NCBI RefSeq assembly: GCF_024347575.1
Contig: NZ_AP025504.1
Coordinates: 124,001-188,000 of the forward strand
Source: Vibrio pelagius
GTDB taxonomy: Bacteria; Pseudomonadota; Gammaproteobacteria; Enterobacterales; Vibrionaceae
Length of the DNA stretch: 64,000 bases
Reading direction: 5' to 3'
The first letter of the stretch is position 1; each line of letters starts with the position of its first letter. The translations under genes were made by a program, and so were the position numbers. Below, in pieces: positions 1 to 7,495 of this stretch. Under the pieces are notes generated by a model. The model did not search any database. It was not told the DNA's origin and saw nothing but the letters and a program-made list of their open reading frames with translations.

Positions 1-505
1 CTTCGTTGATCGCAAACGTACGCTCACCATCATCAGAAATAAGGGTGTAACAACGACCGATAGAGCCTTCGACTGTCTGTAGATGGTTTAAGTTCATACG
101 TGAAGAAGTGCGGCATAGGTAACGGTATGCAAATGAACCAACTTCGATATTACGTGACATAACACCTAGAAGTACCGATTTGCTGTCTGCTAGCACAGAG
201 TAATTGTGCAGAGTATTACCAATGGTATCACCTGGATATTGATGCGTGATTAGACCGCTCTCTACAAGTTCTTCGTATAGGGCATCAGCTTTGCTCTCTT
301 CTAAAACGAGAGAGTGACCTTTACTCAGCTCGTATTTAGCAAGGAACTCATCAGAAACACGCGCTTCGATATCTACAATTGTTTGACCAACACCAACAAT
401 AATCGGGCGAAACAGTTTTGGCGTTTCCTTCATCTGGTTGATGAGTGGATCACGGGCGTGTGTAGGGAAGTAGTGCTTAGATTTGCGCTGTCCAGGAAAT
501 TTCAT
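1..505 (-). CDS. gsk: Inosine-guanosine kinase, N-terminal part (runs off the left edge)
   Basis: Phosphorylates inosine and guanosine to IMP and GMP in purine salvage, in the cytoplasm (PfkB/ribokinase family). Only about 168 N-terminal residues are present. The protein opens MKFPGQRKSKHYFP, followed by ARDPL, VDIEARVSDEF and ITHQYPGDTIGNTLHNYSVL, which closely follows E. coli Gsk as I recall it. The ATP and catalytic motifs lie outside the window. The start is the ATG at 505, because the conserved MKFPG begins there. The gene lies 135 bp downstream of creA on the same strand, with a perfect inverted repeat between them. Confidence 0.93.
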   Translation of the reverse strand, partial: MKFPGQRKSKHYFPTHARDPLINQMKETPKLFRPIIVGVGQTIVDIEARVSDEFLAKYELSKGHSLVLEESKADALYEELVESGLITHQYPGDTIGNTLHNYSVLADSKSVLLGVMSRNIEVGSFAYRYLCRTSSRMNLNHLQTVEGSIGRCYTLISDDGERTFAINE

Positions 506-583
506 AAGAAAATTACAGTGAGAAAATTTTGCCGCATGATATCACAGTTTTTTGTAATATCTTTCATTTTTATTACATTCAGA

Positions 584-612
584 CTCACCTGTACATTGTG
601 TGTACAGGTGAG
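584..612. promoter_or_regulatory. Perfect 12-bp inverted repeat upstream of gsk
   Basis: CTCACCTGTACA, a 5-nt spacer TTGTG, then TGTACAGGTGAG. It lies 79 bp upstream of the gsk start and 29 bp after the end of creA. No T-run follows on either strand, so it is a poor intrinsic terminator; it could be an operator or an mRNA-stabilising hairpin. The half-sites ACCTGTA/TACAGGT equal those of the V. fischeri lux box, but the spacer is 9 nt rather than 6. Confidence 0.6.
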
Positions 613-640
613 CGGATAGCAGAAAACGAGTGGCTTATTT

Positions 641-1114
641 TTACTTTTCAGATGATGTTGCCGGCTCTATGTAAGCATCGGTGCCCCAAAGTGGAACAGT
701 TGAAAGACTGTGCTTGAAGCTACCTTCTGTCTCCTTGGTTGTGTAAGACAGATACAGCAAGGTTTGGTTGTCTGCATCGTAAATGCGTCTTACCTTCATT
801 GTCTTAAAGAAAATGCTTTTTGACTGCTTGAAGACCACTTCACCAGACGCGCTCTTATCTATTTTCGCAATCATCTCAGGAGTGATATCGCCCGTTTGAC
901 GACATGAGATCGAGCTGTCACTTGGGTCTGCCAGTGAGAAATCCGCCTTGATAGAAGCGATGTGACAGGTGACTCCTGGGATTTTTTCATCGTCGAGGTG
1001 AGAGATCTTAATATCTTTCAAAGTGAAGAAACCAAGTGATACGTCACCAACTTCGTTATCTGAACAACCAGCCAACATGGTTATAATACCTAATGCGATT
1101 AGGGCTTTTTTCAT
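641..1114 (-). CDS. creA: CreA family lipoprotein-like protein
   Basis: A 157-aa exported protein of the CreA family, whose role is not established. The N-terminus MKKALIALGIITMLAGCS is a signal peptide with lipobox LAGC, so it is probably a lipoprotein. The family pattern follows: VTCHIAS, ISCRQTG, GEVVFKQSKSIFFKTMKVRRIYD and a C-terminal SLSTVPLWG segment, all alignable to E. coli CreA from memory. ATG 1114 sits directly before the signal peptide. It is divergent from the small lipoprotein gene at 1231. Confidence 0.85.
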   Translation of the reverse strand: MKKALIALGIITMLAGCSDNEVGDVSLGFFTLKDIKISHLDDEKIPGVTCHIASIKADFSLADPSDSSISCRQTGDITPEMIAKIDKSASGEVVFKQSKSIFFKTMKVRRIYDADNQTLLYLSYTTKETEGSFKHSLSTVPLWGTDAYIEPATSSEK

Positions 1115-1230
1115 AAGAAGTCCTTTTAATTTATAGAGTTCTAATTACTATAAGGAGTATTGAAAGCTTGAATACGAGTGTAGAGCTTTTCGCTCTATTC
1201 GAAAAGGTAGTATTGGGAGAACCTTAATTT

Positions 1231-1347
1231 ATGAAGCATTTAAAGTACTTGTTGGTAGTCACGATGCTCTGTATGCTCTCTGCTTGTAGCTCGGCGCCTA
1301 AGGCGACCGTATGCCTTCCAAATAATTGTGATATTTGGGGATACTAA
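1231..1347 (+). CDS. Very small lipoprotein (38 aa)
   Basis: A 38-residue ORF with a textbook lipoprotein signal: MKHLKYLLVV, a hydrophobic stretch, then lipobox LSAC at residues 16-19, leaving a mature peptide of about 20 residues with two further cysteines (VCLPNNCDIWGY). The sequence ahead of the ATG contains GGGAGAACC, which could act as a ribosome-binding site. The signal-plus-lipobox in so short a frame is unlikely to be chance. It ends 17 nt before the next ORF on the same strand, so the two may be co-transcribed. No function can be assigned. Confidence 0.65.
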   Translation: MKHLKYLLVVTMLCMLSACSSAPKATVCLPNNCDIWGY

Positions 1348-1364
1348 AAGTAGGTAGTAAAAGA

Positions 1365-1859
1365 ATGAATAATGAAATACCTGAAATCGCGCTGAAAAAG
1401 AACGCGTGGTTGGCAAGTCAAGTGGATGTTGCTTATCCGGCGAAAGAGAGTTTGCTTGGTCGAGATGTTTATCAAGCCAACCTTGCCAAGAAAAGCTATC
1501 AACTGCTTCCTTCAAATCAAACTCCTTCCCATATTGAAGAAATTCACAAAGTCGACTTTCATAAGCTCACCGTTTTATTCTCGCTTAATCAAGCCAGCGT
1601 TTATGAAAGTGAGTTCGATAAAACTCATATCCTTGAGTTCTTGAGCCAAATTATCTTGTCTGACGAATATCAACTTTATATAGGAACCCTTGGTTCTGAT
1701 GTCGTAGCCAGTGCAATTGTTACTGTCGAAGAAGACGAAGTTCTGATTTCGGATATCGTTAACCAAGCGGGGCAGGATACAATAGGTTTTGCTCATCAAC
1801 TCGTCTCATTACTAGAAAGTTCGATAACTCCCAATACCAAGGTGTGGGTGGAAAGTTAA
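1365..1859 (+). CDS. Hypothetical protein (164 aa)
   Basis: Not recognised. A soluble acidic protein without signal peptide or membrane segment. The C-terminal half (YIGTLGSDVVASAIVTVEEDEVLISDIV) loosely resembles the beta-strands of a GNAT acetyltransferase core, but no acetyl-CoA loop is evident. I chose ATG 1365 (MNNEIPE) over the in-frame start at 1335, which would overlap the upstream small lipoprotein gene and has no ribosome-binding site. AAAAG lies just ahead of 1365. Confidence 0.6.
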   Translation: MNNEIPEIALKKNAWLASQVDVAYPAKESLLGRDVYQANLAKKSYQLLPSNQTPSHIEEIHKVDFHKLTVLFSLNQASVYESEFDKTHILEFLSQIILSDEYQLYIGTLGSDVVASAIVTVEEDEVLISDIVNQAGQDTIGFAHQLVSLLESSITPNTKVWVES

Positions 1860-2173
1860 TACAAAAAGTGGGAGTGCGCTCCCGCTATAACCGGCTATTA
1901 CCACTCGTTCACTGATAAGCAACTGTCTTTACTTCACATTAATGTCACGTCTTTGTGTTTAAATTATCAACAAATCCTCCCAATAGACTGCTTTTGTCGC
2001 AAGCTTAGGATGATAATGCCTATAAGTATTTTATAAATAGGGTTATTAAGGTGATCTGTCGCATATTTCGCGAAGTTAATTAAGTGGTTTTGAGTAAAAT
2101 GCTACCTCAGTCATGCCTGATAAATCCATATGTCTATAGGATGAAAGTCGAACTTTAGGTAAGTGGTGTAACG
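1860..2173. other. Intergenic region upstream of HAD phosphatase gene
   Basis: No gene seen in these 314 bases. A hairpin with arms GGGAG/CTCCC lies at about 1869-1882 but lacks a T-run on the plus strand. The rest is AT-rich leader. I cannot name any operator in it. Confidence 0.5.
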
Positions 2174-2899
2174 ATGAGATTAGAGCAAGTAAAGTGTGTG
2201 ATATTTGATTGCGATGGAACATTGATTGACAGCGAGAAGCTGTGTTGCCAAGCGTTGGTTAACGTTTTTGAGCAGTTCAATGCTACTCTGTCACTTGAAG
2301 ATTGTTATGCGCATTTTCAAGGCGGAAAGCTGGCGGACATTTTAATGGACACACAGCAACGCTTAGGGCTTTCAATCTCTATCGATATGTTAGAACCACT
2401 TTACCGCGCAGAACTTGAGGCTCTTTTTCAGCGATTTTTAAAGCCAATGAATGGTGCTAATGAACTGATACAGTTTCTCAAAAGTCAAGGTGTTGAATTC
2501 TGTATTGCGTCGAACGCGCCAAAAGAGCGAGTTGAATCTTCTTTGGCGATGACGGGGATGCTTGATGATTTCAAAGGCAAAATCTTTTCGGCGTTCGATG
2601 CCAACAGTTGGAAACCAGAGCCTGATTTGATCATGTATACAGCGATGAACATGGGGTTTTTGCCGAATGAATGTATTTATGTCGACGATACAATAAAGGG
2701 GATTGAAGCGGGAGTTCGAGCCGGTATTCAATCTTTCCGTTTAAGACCCAACTTGCCGAGCACTTTGGTGAGAGGCCCTAAAACTGACTCCGAAGAGTCA
2801 GCTGCTATTGATATCTATAGCCTTGAAGAGATCTCTGCGTGGCTCAGTGGCAAGCATTGCTCAATTGATACACCATACTCTGGTGCTTTGGTGGGGTAG
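2174..2899 (+). CDS. HAD-superfamily phosphatase (YieH/phosphoglycolate phosphatase-like)
   Basis: A 241-aa cytoplasmic HAD hydrolase of subfamily IA. Motif I is FDCDGTLIDSE (residues 11-21, nucleophile and acid Asp), motif II is CIASNAPKERV, the motif III lysine lies in SWKPEPD, and motif IV is YVDDTIKGIEAG. The helical cap lies between motifs I and II. It is closest in memory to E. coli YieH and related sugar-phosphate phosphatases; the substrate cannot be read from sequence. The 3' end overlaps the convergent zinc-ribbon gene by 56 bp. Confidence 0.85.
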   Translation: MRLEQVKCVIFDCDGTLIDSEKLCCQALVNVFEQFNATLSLEDCYAHFQGGKLADILMDTQQRLGLSISIDMLEPLYRAELEALFQRFLKPMNGANELIQFLKSQGVEFCIASNAPKERVESSLAMTGMLDDFKGKIFSAFDANSWKPEPDLIMYTAMNMGFLPNECIYVDDTIKGIEAGVRAGIQSFRLRPNLPSTLVRGPKTDSEESAAIDIYSLEEISAWLSGKHCSIDTPYSGALVG

Positions 2900-3053
2900 T
2901 ATTAGGTTGGATGCGGACGATTTTAGTAAATTGTTTGGTGTGAAACCCACAAGCAGCACAAGTAAATTTCTCTCCACAGCTTGAAAGTAGATACTCGTCA
3001 TGTTGGCAAAGCGGGCATGTAATGTCATTAGTTGGTGCGTCTGTTTTATTCAT
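2844..3053 (-). CDS. Small zinc-ribbon protein (69 aa)
   Basis: A 69-residue protein with two CxxC pairs, CPLC near residue 14 and CAAC near residue 33, spaced as in a rubredoxin-like zinc ribbon. The start ATG at 3053 follows GCAGGTGACATA, a good ribosome-binding site, which supports a real gene despite the 56-bp tail-to-tail overlap with the HAD gene. Zinc ribbons of this size usually bind nucleic acid or protein partners; no specific role can be assigned. Confidence 0.6.
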   Translation of the reverse strand: MNKTDAPTNDITCPLCQHDEYLLSSCGEKFTCAACGFHTKQFTKIVRIQPNTTPPKHQSMVYQLSNACH

Positions 3054-3257
3054 TATGTCACCTGCAGCAAGTCAAAAAGCGATAACTTCGCTCTATTAGA
3101 TTACCTCTAAGCTCAATTTTTAAACAGGCTTCTTACTTAAGTTTTGCTCAATTGCGACTGAGTTCATGCTATTGATATTACATTAGCAAATCATTATACA
3201 GTTTGTTGTTTTGGGAATTGCTGGGACGAACACCCGAGCTTGTCCCTAACGAGTGGT

Positions 3258-3288
3258 AAAAAAGAAGAACTCCGAGGAGTCCTTCTTT
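3258..3288 (-). terminator. Intrinsic terminator of the chemoreceptor gene
   Basis: Arms AAAGAAGAACTC and GAGTCCTTCTTT (one G-U pair) with a short loop; on the minus strand the stem runs into a T-rich tract. Lies 30 bp past the stop codon of the chemoreceptor gene. Confidence 0.75.
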
Positions 3289-3318
3289 GGTTTTTCAGTT
3301 TCTAATCAAAGCAAAGCC

Positions 3319-4746
3319 TTAAGTTCGGTATTTCGCTAAGGTCTTTGACAGTGAGATAGAAGCCCGAGTTAGATTCGAAACGCCATTAGAGGTGTTTTGA
3401 GCAACTTCCTTAATGACATCGGATTGGTTGCGGATGTCGTTCAACTCGGCTGCAATATTATTTGCTACGTTGCTTTGCTCGTCGGCAGAAGAGGCGATTT
3501 GTGCACTCATATCCATTAAGGCTTGAGCTGAATCAGAGATCGCGTTTACGTCGTCACCAATATCAGATATCAACTGACTGCTTGCCTGTGCCTGATCTAC
3601 TGTCTGCTCTGTGATCTTGGCGATATTCTGACTCTCTTGTTGTAAGCGTTCAATCATTGCTTGGATTTCTACCGTTGCTGATTGAGTGCGGCTTGCAAGT
3701 GTACGAACTTCATCGGCAACAACTGCAAAACCACGGCCTTGTTCACCAGCACGAGCAGCCTCAATAGCCGCGTTCAGAGCGAGTAGGTTAGTCTGTTCTG
3801 AAATGGCATTAATGGTGGTGATCACCTCGTTGATTTGGCTTGTGTTAACGTTAAGGCTCGTTACAGACGACGACGCCTGCTCAATCAGAGATGAGAGCGT
3901 GGTAATCTCTGCGATTGCTTGTTGCACTTTACCGTGACTTTGGTTAATCGCTTGAGCGCCGTTTTCTGTCTGTTCGGTTGAGCGTGCTGCAATGTTTGAT
4001 ACTTCGTTAGCAGATGCTGTCATCTCGTCCATAGCGGTTGCAACCGAGTCAAGAGACGCGTGTTGGCTGCTAATTTGAGTTTCACTGCGCTTTGCTTCTG
4101 CTTCGAATGAAGAGGACGTCTCACTGAGTGTCGCTGCACTTTCATTGACGCTGTTTACAAGCTCGCTCAAAGTGTCCATAGATCGGTCTAGTGCACAACC
4201 AATTGTACCGAACTCATCACGACCTGGGTGGAAACCAAGGCGAGAGCTTAGGTCGCCATCACCAATCTTTTCTGTGGTTGAGTAAAGTACCCAAAGCGCG
4301 CCACCAATGAAAGTTGCAACCCAGTAGCAGAAAATGCCGAAAGGAACACACCACAAAAAGCTGAGTAAGAAAGTATTCAGTGCGCTTTGCTTCTGTTCGG
4401 CGACATCGGCTACAGGAAGAGTAAGTGAATAGTATTGGCGATCTTGACCCTGTTGAGTAGCAGTTACAGAGCCGTTATTGTTGATTGATGTTTCTGTCAA
4501 AGTCGCCCGTGAAGAACGGGTTAACAGACTTGACTCTGGGGAGCTAGAAACAGCTAGCATACCTTTGAGTCGTTGTTCAGCTATGGTCTTTGCATTCTGT
4601 TCAATGTGATTGAGCTGATTGAGGTAAGTATTCGTTGATACGCTGCCAAGGGCGACTAAAAATATGAGAAAAATAACCCACATCTTGTCGTTAATCGACA
4701 TCTTAATGAACAGTTTGTCGATCGTTCGAAACTGTACTTCTTTCAT
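3319..4746 (-). CDS. Methyl-accepting chemotaxis protein
   Basis: A 475-aa inner-membrane chemoreceptor. TM1 is at about residues 22-40, a short periplasmic region of about 80 residues follows, and TM2 is at about 122-153 (rich in W, F and C). A HAMP-like linker ([22 protein letters not shown]) precedes the cytoplasmic coiled coil with the signature hairpin tip [20 protein letters not shown]. There is no C-terminal receptor pentapeptide. The periplasmic part is too small for a dCache or tandem PAS sensor, so the ligand is unknown. It is monocistronic with its own terminator. Confidence 0.93.
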   Translation of the reverse strand: MKEVQFRTIDKLFIKMSINDKMWVIFLIFLVALGSVSTNTYLNQLNHIEQNAKTIAEQRLKGMLAVSSSPESSLLTRSSRATLTETSINNNGSVTATQQGQDRQYYSLTLPVADVAEQKQSALNTFLLSFLWCVPFGIFCYWVATFIGGALWVLYSTTEKIGDGDLSSRLGFHPGRDEFGTIGCALDRSMDTLSELVNSVNESAATLSETSSSFEAEAKRSETQISSQHASLDSVATAMDEMTASANEVSNIAARSTEQTENGAQAINQSHGKVQQAIAEITTLSSLIEQASSSVTSLNVNTSQINEVITTINAISEQTNLLALNAAIEAARAGEQGRGFAVVADEVRTLASRTQSATVEIQAMIERLQQESQNIAKITEQTVDQAQASSQLISDIGDDVNAISDSAQALMDMSAQIASSADEQSNVANNIAAELNDIRNQSDVIKEVAQNTSNGVSNLTRASISLSKTLAKYRT

Positions 4747-4805
4747 GATAACTCCACGATAATTCCTTTATCGAGGACTTTAAATAACCGCACGTAATAT
4801 AAATG

Positions 4806-4869
4806 TGATCTGGGTCGATTGTTTTTGAAATTAAATGATAACTAATTTCAATAATTGGAACCCAGATCA
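4806..4869 (-). terminator. Long imperfect inverted repeat between tyrP and the chemoreceptor gene
   Basis: The outer arms TGATCTGGGT / ACCCAGATCA and inner arms TGAAATTA / TAATTTCA make an interrupted stem of about 27 bp around a 9-nt loop. It lies just past the tyrP stop and ahead of the chemoreceptor promoter. The minus-strand exit is only moderately T-rich, so termination is likely but not certain; the repeat could also be a regulatory site for the chemoreceptor gene. Confidence 0.5.
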
Positions 4870-4893
4870 ATCATTTTTGATGAATTTATCAAT

Positions 4894-6132
4894 TTAGCCG
4901 AGTGAAGGCAAAATACCACCAGAAATCATAATTTGAATCGCAATGATGATCATACCAACAGTACCTGCCATAAATAGTGCTAATTTTCCGCCCGCAACTT
5001 GGTAAGTGGTAGCGTTGGAGTAAGTGGTAGCGCTTGAGTCCTGAGGTTGCTGCTGAGTAAAACGGACTTTGTAGACCATCACGGTAGGCAACAGAATGGC
5101 TAGTACTGCTAGGGCAATTGCTGCGTATCCAAGTGCCATGATGAACCCTTGAGGGTAAAACAGTGCGAAAATCAGTGGTGGAACGAAGGTCACTAGCGCT
5201 GTTTTTATGCGCTTGCCTTGACCCAATTTGTCATTTAGAGAGTCACCCATAAATTCAAACAGACCTAAGCTTACGCCAATAAAAGATGTCAACAGTGCTA
5301 AGTCGGCAAAGACACCCACAATCATACTAAGGTTGGATTGCTGTACGATTTCAGAAAGTGATACCAATAACGCACCTAAGCTAGAGTCATTCAAAAGCTG
5401 CTCTTGGCTAATTACACCTAGCGTTACACTTTGCCAAAACACGTAAATGATAAGAGGTAATGCTGAACCCACTACCATCACCTTGCGTAGAGAGCGCACA
5501 TCGCCATCTAGGTAACGAACGATAGAGGGGATGCTACCGTGAAAGCCAAAAGATGTGAATACAACGGGAATCGCAGCGACAATTAGACCTTGTTGCAATG
5601 GCATACTCAGCAGGTATTGAGAGGTTACATTTGGAGCAAGAAAACTCAGCACTAGTATCATTGCAATTAGCTTTAAGCCAAATAGAACGCGATTAACTTT
5701 GTCAACACTGTGTGTACCAATCGTTACAACAGTCGCAACGATGACAGTGAAGAGCAGTGTCGTAAGTTGGTTACTTATCTCTAGCCCAGTTAACTGCATA
5801 ACGCGTTGATTAAACTGTGCGCCGCCACCAGCGATGTAGGCAGCACACAATGCGTAAAACAGGAACATTACAGCAAAGCTCGCTATCCACTTACCTTTAT
5901 TACCGAGAATGTTGTGCGCCAAAGTGTGAAGTGTTGCGTCAGACTCTGCAAATTGGTGTAGCTCGACCATAAGAAGAGCCGTGAATGCCATCAGTGCCCA
6001 CAGGCCGATCATGAGAAGAAGTGAAGTTGAAAAACCGATACCAGCAGAAGCAAGAGGAAGTGCGAGCATGCCTGCACCAATCGTGGTACCTGCGATGATC
6101 AAAGTACTACCGAAAACCTTTGATTTATTCAT
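4894..6132 (-). CDS. tyrP: Aromatic amino acid permease, TyrP/Mtr family
   Basis: A 412-aa inner-membrane transporter of the hydroxy/aromatic amino acid permease family, expected to import tyrosine with protons. The N-terminal signature is GSTLIIAGTTIGAGMLALPL (residues 8-27), the unwound TM1 substrate region of this family. About 11 hydrophobic segments follow, with FTSFGFHGSIPSIVRYLDGD in the middle as in TyrP and Mtr. The tyrosine assignment, rather than tryptophan, is supported by two tandem TyrR-like boxes at 6258-6294. Length matches E. coli TyrP (about 403 aa). Confidence 0.87.
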   Translation of the reverse strand: MNKSKVFGSTLIIAGTTIGAGMLALPLASAGIGFSTSLLLMIGLWALMAFTALLMVELHQFAESDATLHTLAHNILGNKGKWIASFAVMFLFYALCAAYIAGGGAQFNQRVMQLTGLEISNQLTTLLFTVIVATVVTIGTHSVDKVNRVLFGLKLIAMILVLSFLAPNVTSQYLLSMPLQQGLIVAAIPVVFTSFGFHGSIPSIVRYLDGDVRSLRKVMVVGSALPLIIYVFWQSVTLGVISQEQLLNDSSLGALLVSLSEIVQQSNLSMIVGVFADLALLTSFIGVSLGLFEFMGDSLNDKLGQGKRIKTALVTFVPPLIFALFYPQGFIMALGYAAIALAVLAILLPTVMVYKVRFTQQQPQDSSATTYSNATTYQVAGGKLALFMAGTVGMIIIAIQIMISGGILPSLG

Positions 6133-6257
6133 TGTATATAATTCTTTACGTTATGTGGTTTTTTATTGGCTGATACACTAGTTTCGTTGTCTATAGCCAA
6201 TAATAATATTGGATTGGTGCCATTTTGTGGGACTTTTATGATGAATGCAAGACTAAA

Positions 6258-6294
6258 TGTAACTTTAAATATCCACTGTAAACTAAATTATACA
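6258..6294 (-). promoter_or_regulatory. Tandem TyrR-like boxes upstream of tyrP
   Basis: Two 18-bp boxes one base apart: TGTAACTTTAAATATCCA (6258-6275, weaker) and TGTAAACTAAATTATACA (6277-6294, one mismatch in the half-sites to TGTAAA-N6-TTTACA). They lie about 125-160 bp upstream of the tyrP start. Paired strong and weak TyrR boxes are the arrangement known for TyrR-controlled transport genes in enterics. Confidence 0.65.
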
Positions 6295-6605
6295 ATATGG
6301 GTGGTATAATCCGTGTGATGCGCAATGCAATCGTTTATCTATGATCTGATTCATAGTTTGATGAAGAAAAGATTGAGTAGTTTGCATGTGACCAGTAATA
6401 GTGTGGACGCGCGACCCAACTTAGGAGATAAGGATCCCATAGCGCGAATGCCGATTTAGAGCAGAGGTGTGCTGCTCAAGAAAGTGCGCATTAAATTTGT
6501 TGGGAAACACGGAGTGTCTTCATAAATCTGTCATATTTAACACACAATATGGAGACACTTAGTTGTAGGGGCGAAAGCCCATGATAAGGAATAGAAGGGC
6601 ACAAT
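6295..6605 (+). promoter_or_regulatory. Structured leader of the 42-aa ORF / acpH unit
   Basis: A gene-free stretch. It contains an 11-bp inverted repeat with one mismatch, AGTGTCTTCAT (6513-6523) and ATGGAGACACT (6549-6559), then a GNRA-tetraloop hairpin GGGC-GAAA-GCCC (6569-6580), both just ahead of the 42-aa ORF. CTGTCATAT at 6528-6536 matches half of a Pho box only. The two stems suggest a folded 5' UTR. Confidence 0.45.
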
Positions 6606-6734
6606 ATGAGTGACCAATATTTTAATGACGAAAGTCTCGAGCTGTTAGATGCGATGGAAATTGGTATCGACCTTTCTGATTACGAACAGGCAGTTCAGCA
6701 ATTAGCCGAAGAGATGTTTAGCTCGTCAAACTAA
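6606..6734 (+). CDS. Small acidic protein (42 aa)
   Basis: A 42-residue ORF: MSDQYFNDESLELLDAMEIG continuing through LSDYEQAVQQLAEEMFSSSN. It is strongly acidic, without signal peptide or membrane segment, and probably alpha-helical. AAGGAATAGAAGG precedes the ATG as ribosome-binding site. It sits 80 bp ahead of acpH on the same strand and its stop codon is followed by one arm of an inverted repeat whose other arm holds the acpH ribosome-binding site, so its translation could influence acpH. No family recognised. Confidence 0.55.
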   Translation: MSDQYFNDESLELLDAMEIGIDLSDYEQAVQQLAEEMFSSSN

Positions 6735-6741
6735 CCTCCGT

Positions 6742-6810
6742 CCTCATTAAAGTTGGCTAAGATTAGGGAGTACGTTTACTATGTCTCCAATCGGCTCTAC
6801 TTTAATGAGG
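6742..6810 (+). promoter_or_regulatory. Inverted repeat that can mask the acpH ribosome-binding site
   Basis: Perfect 12-bp arms CCTCATTAAAGT (6742-6753) and ACTTTAATGAGG (6799-6810), 45 nt apart. The right arm contains GAGG (6807-6810), the only plausible ribosome-binding site for the acpH ATG at 6815. In mRNA the stem would hide it. Confidence 0.6.
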
Positions 6811-6814
6811 TTCA

Positions 6815-7426
6815 ATGAACTTTCTTGCCCATCTACATATCGCAAACCATTGTCGTAGTGACTTAGCAGGCAATCTGCTTGGCGATTTTGTCAAAGGCGA
6901 CCCTTCAAAGCGTTATTCTCAGCCCTTAGTCGATGGTATTCGACTGCATCGTTTTGTCGATAGTTATACCGATTCCCATGTGATCTCTAAACAAGCGAAG
7001 ACACTGTTCAGAAAAGAGACCCAGCGTTTTGCCCCAATTGCGCTTGATATCTTTTGGGATCACTGTTTAGCCACAAACTGGTCAACGTATTCTAACTCTT
7101 CACTTAAACAATTCTGTAAGAATTCACATAGTAAGATAAGCCAAGATTCAGAGGCGCATTGGCCCGAGAATTTTCTTTTGGTCCATCAGAAAATGTCGCA
7201 GCAACGCTGGTTAGAAAGTTACGAATCGATGGATTCAATTTCTGTGGTCTTAGAGAGAATGTCTTTACGAAGGCCAAGACTTGGCGTACTGAAAGAGTGT
7301 TTTAATGACCTCTCTGTTAATTATGATAAGTTGCAGTGTCACTTTATTCAGCTCTATCCGGACGTACTTGAGCGTGCTTGGCAGCATCGGCAACAGCAAA
7401 TTGAAATGTTAGCAAAGAAAAATTAA
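6815..7426 (+). CDS. acpH: Acyl carrier protein phosphodiesterase
   Basis: A 203-aa cytoplasmic enzyme that removes the 4'-phosphopantetheine arm from holo-ACP. The N-terminus MNFLAHLHIA followed by AGNLLGDFVKGD and GIRLHRFVDSYTDSH matches the AcpH family, with metal-binding His and Asp residues of an HD-like fold, then ALDIFWDHCLA. Length is close to E. coli AcpH (193 aa). ATG 6815 gives the family N-terminus. Translation may be controlled by the inverted repeat just upstream. Confidence 0.9.
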   Translation: MNFLAHLHIANHCRSDLAGNLLGDFVKGDPSKRYSQPLVDGIRLHRFVDSYTDSHVISKQAKTLFRKETQRFAPIALDIFWDHCLATNWSTYSNSSLKQFCKNSHSKISQDSEAHWPENFLLVHQKMSQQRWLESYESMDSISVVLERMSLRRPRLGVLKECFNDLSVNYDKLQCHFIQLYPDVLERAWQHRQQQIEMLAKKN

Positions 7427-7495
7427 TGACAAAGGTAAACAGTTCCATTGGGGTTTGCTACAATCCGCGCCTATTTCCACTTTGAGCACCATTTT

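Noticed and set aside
584..612. A functional lux box for an AHL-LuxR pair
   Set aside because: Half-sites match but the spacer is 3 nt too long, and no LuxR or LuxI gene is in the window; kept only as an unexplained hairpin.
1869..1882. Terminator after the 164-aa hypothetical gene
   Set aside because: Short GGGAG/CTCCC stem without a T-run on the plus strand.
6420..6450. Seventh copy of the shared motif (GGATCCCAT upstream of the acpH unit)
   Set aside because: Only the GGATCCCAT core matches site D; the right half TCCT is absent and no properly spaced -10 follows.
7448..7495. In-frame N-terminal extension of the first DEAD-box helicase
   Set aside because: The added 16 residues have no family counterpart and MSDTNQTFEQLG at 7496 is the normal start.
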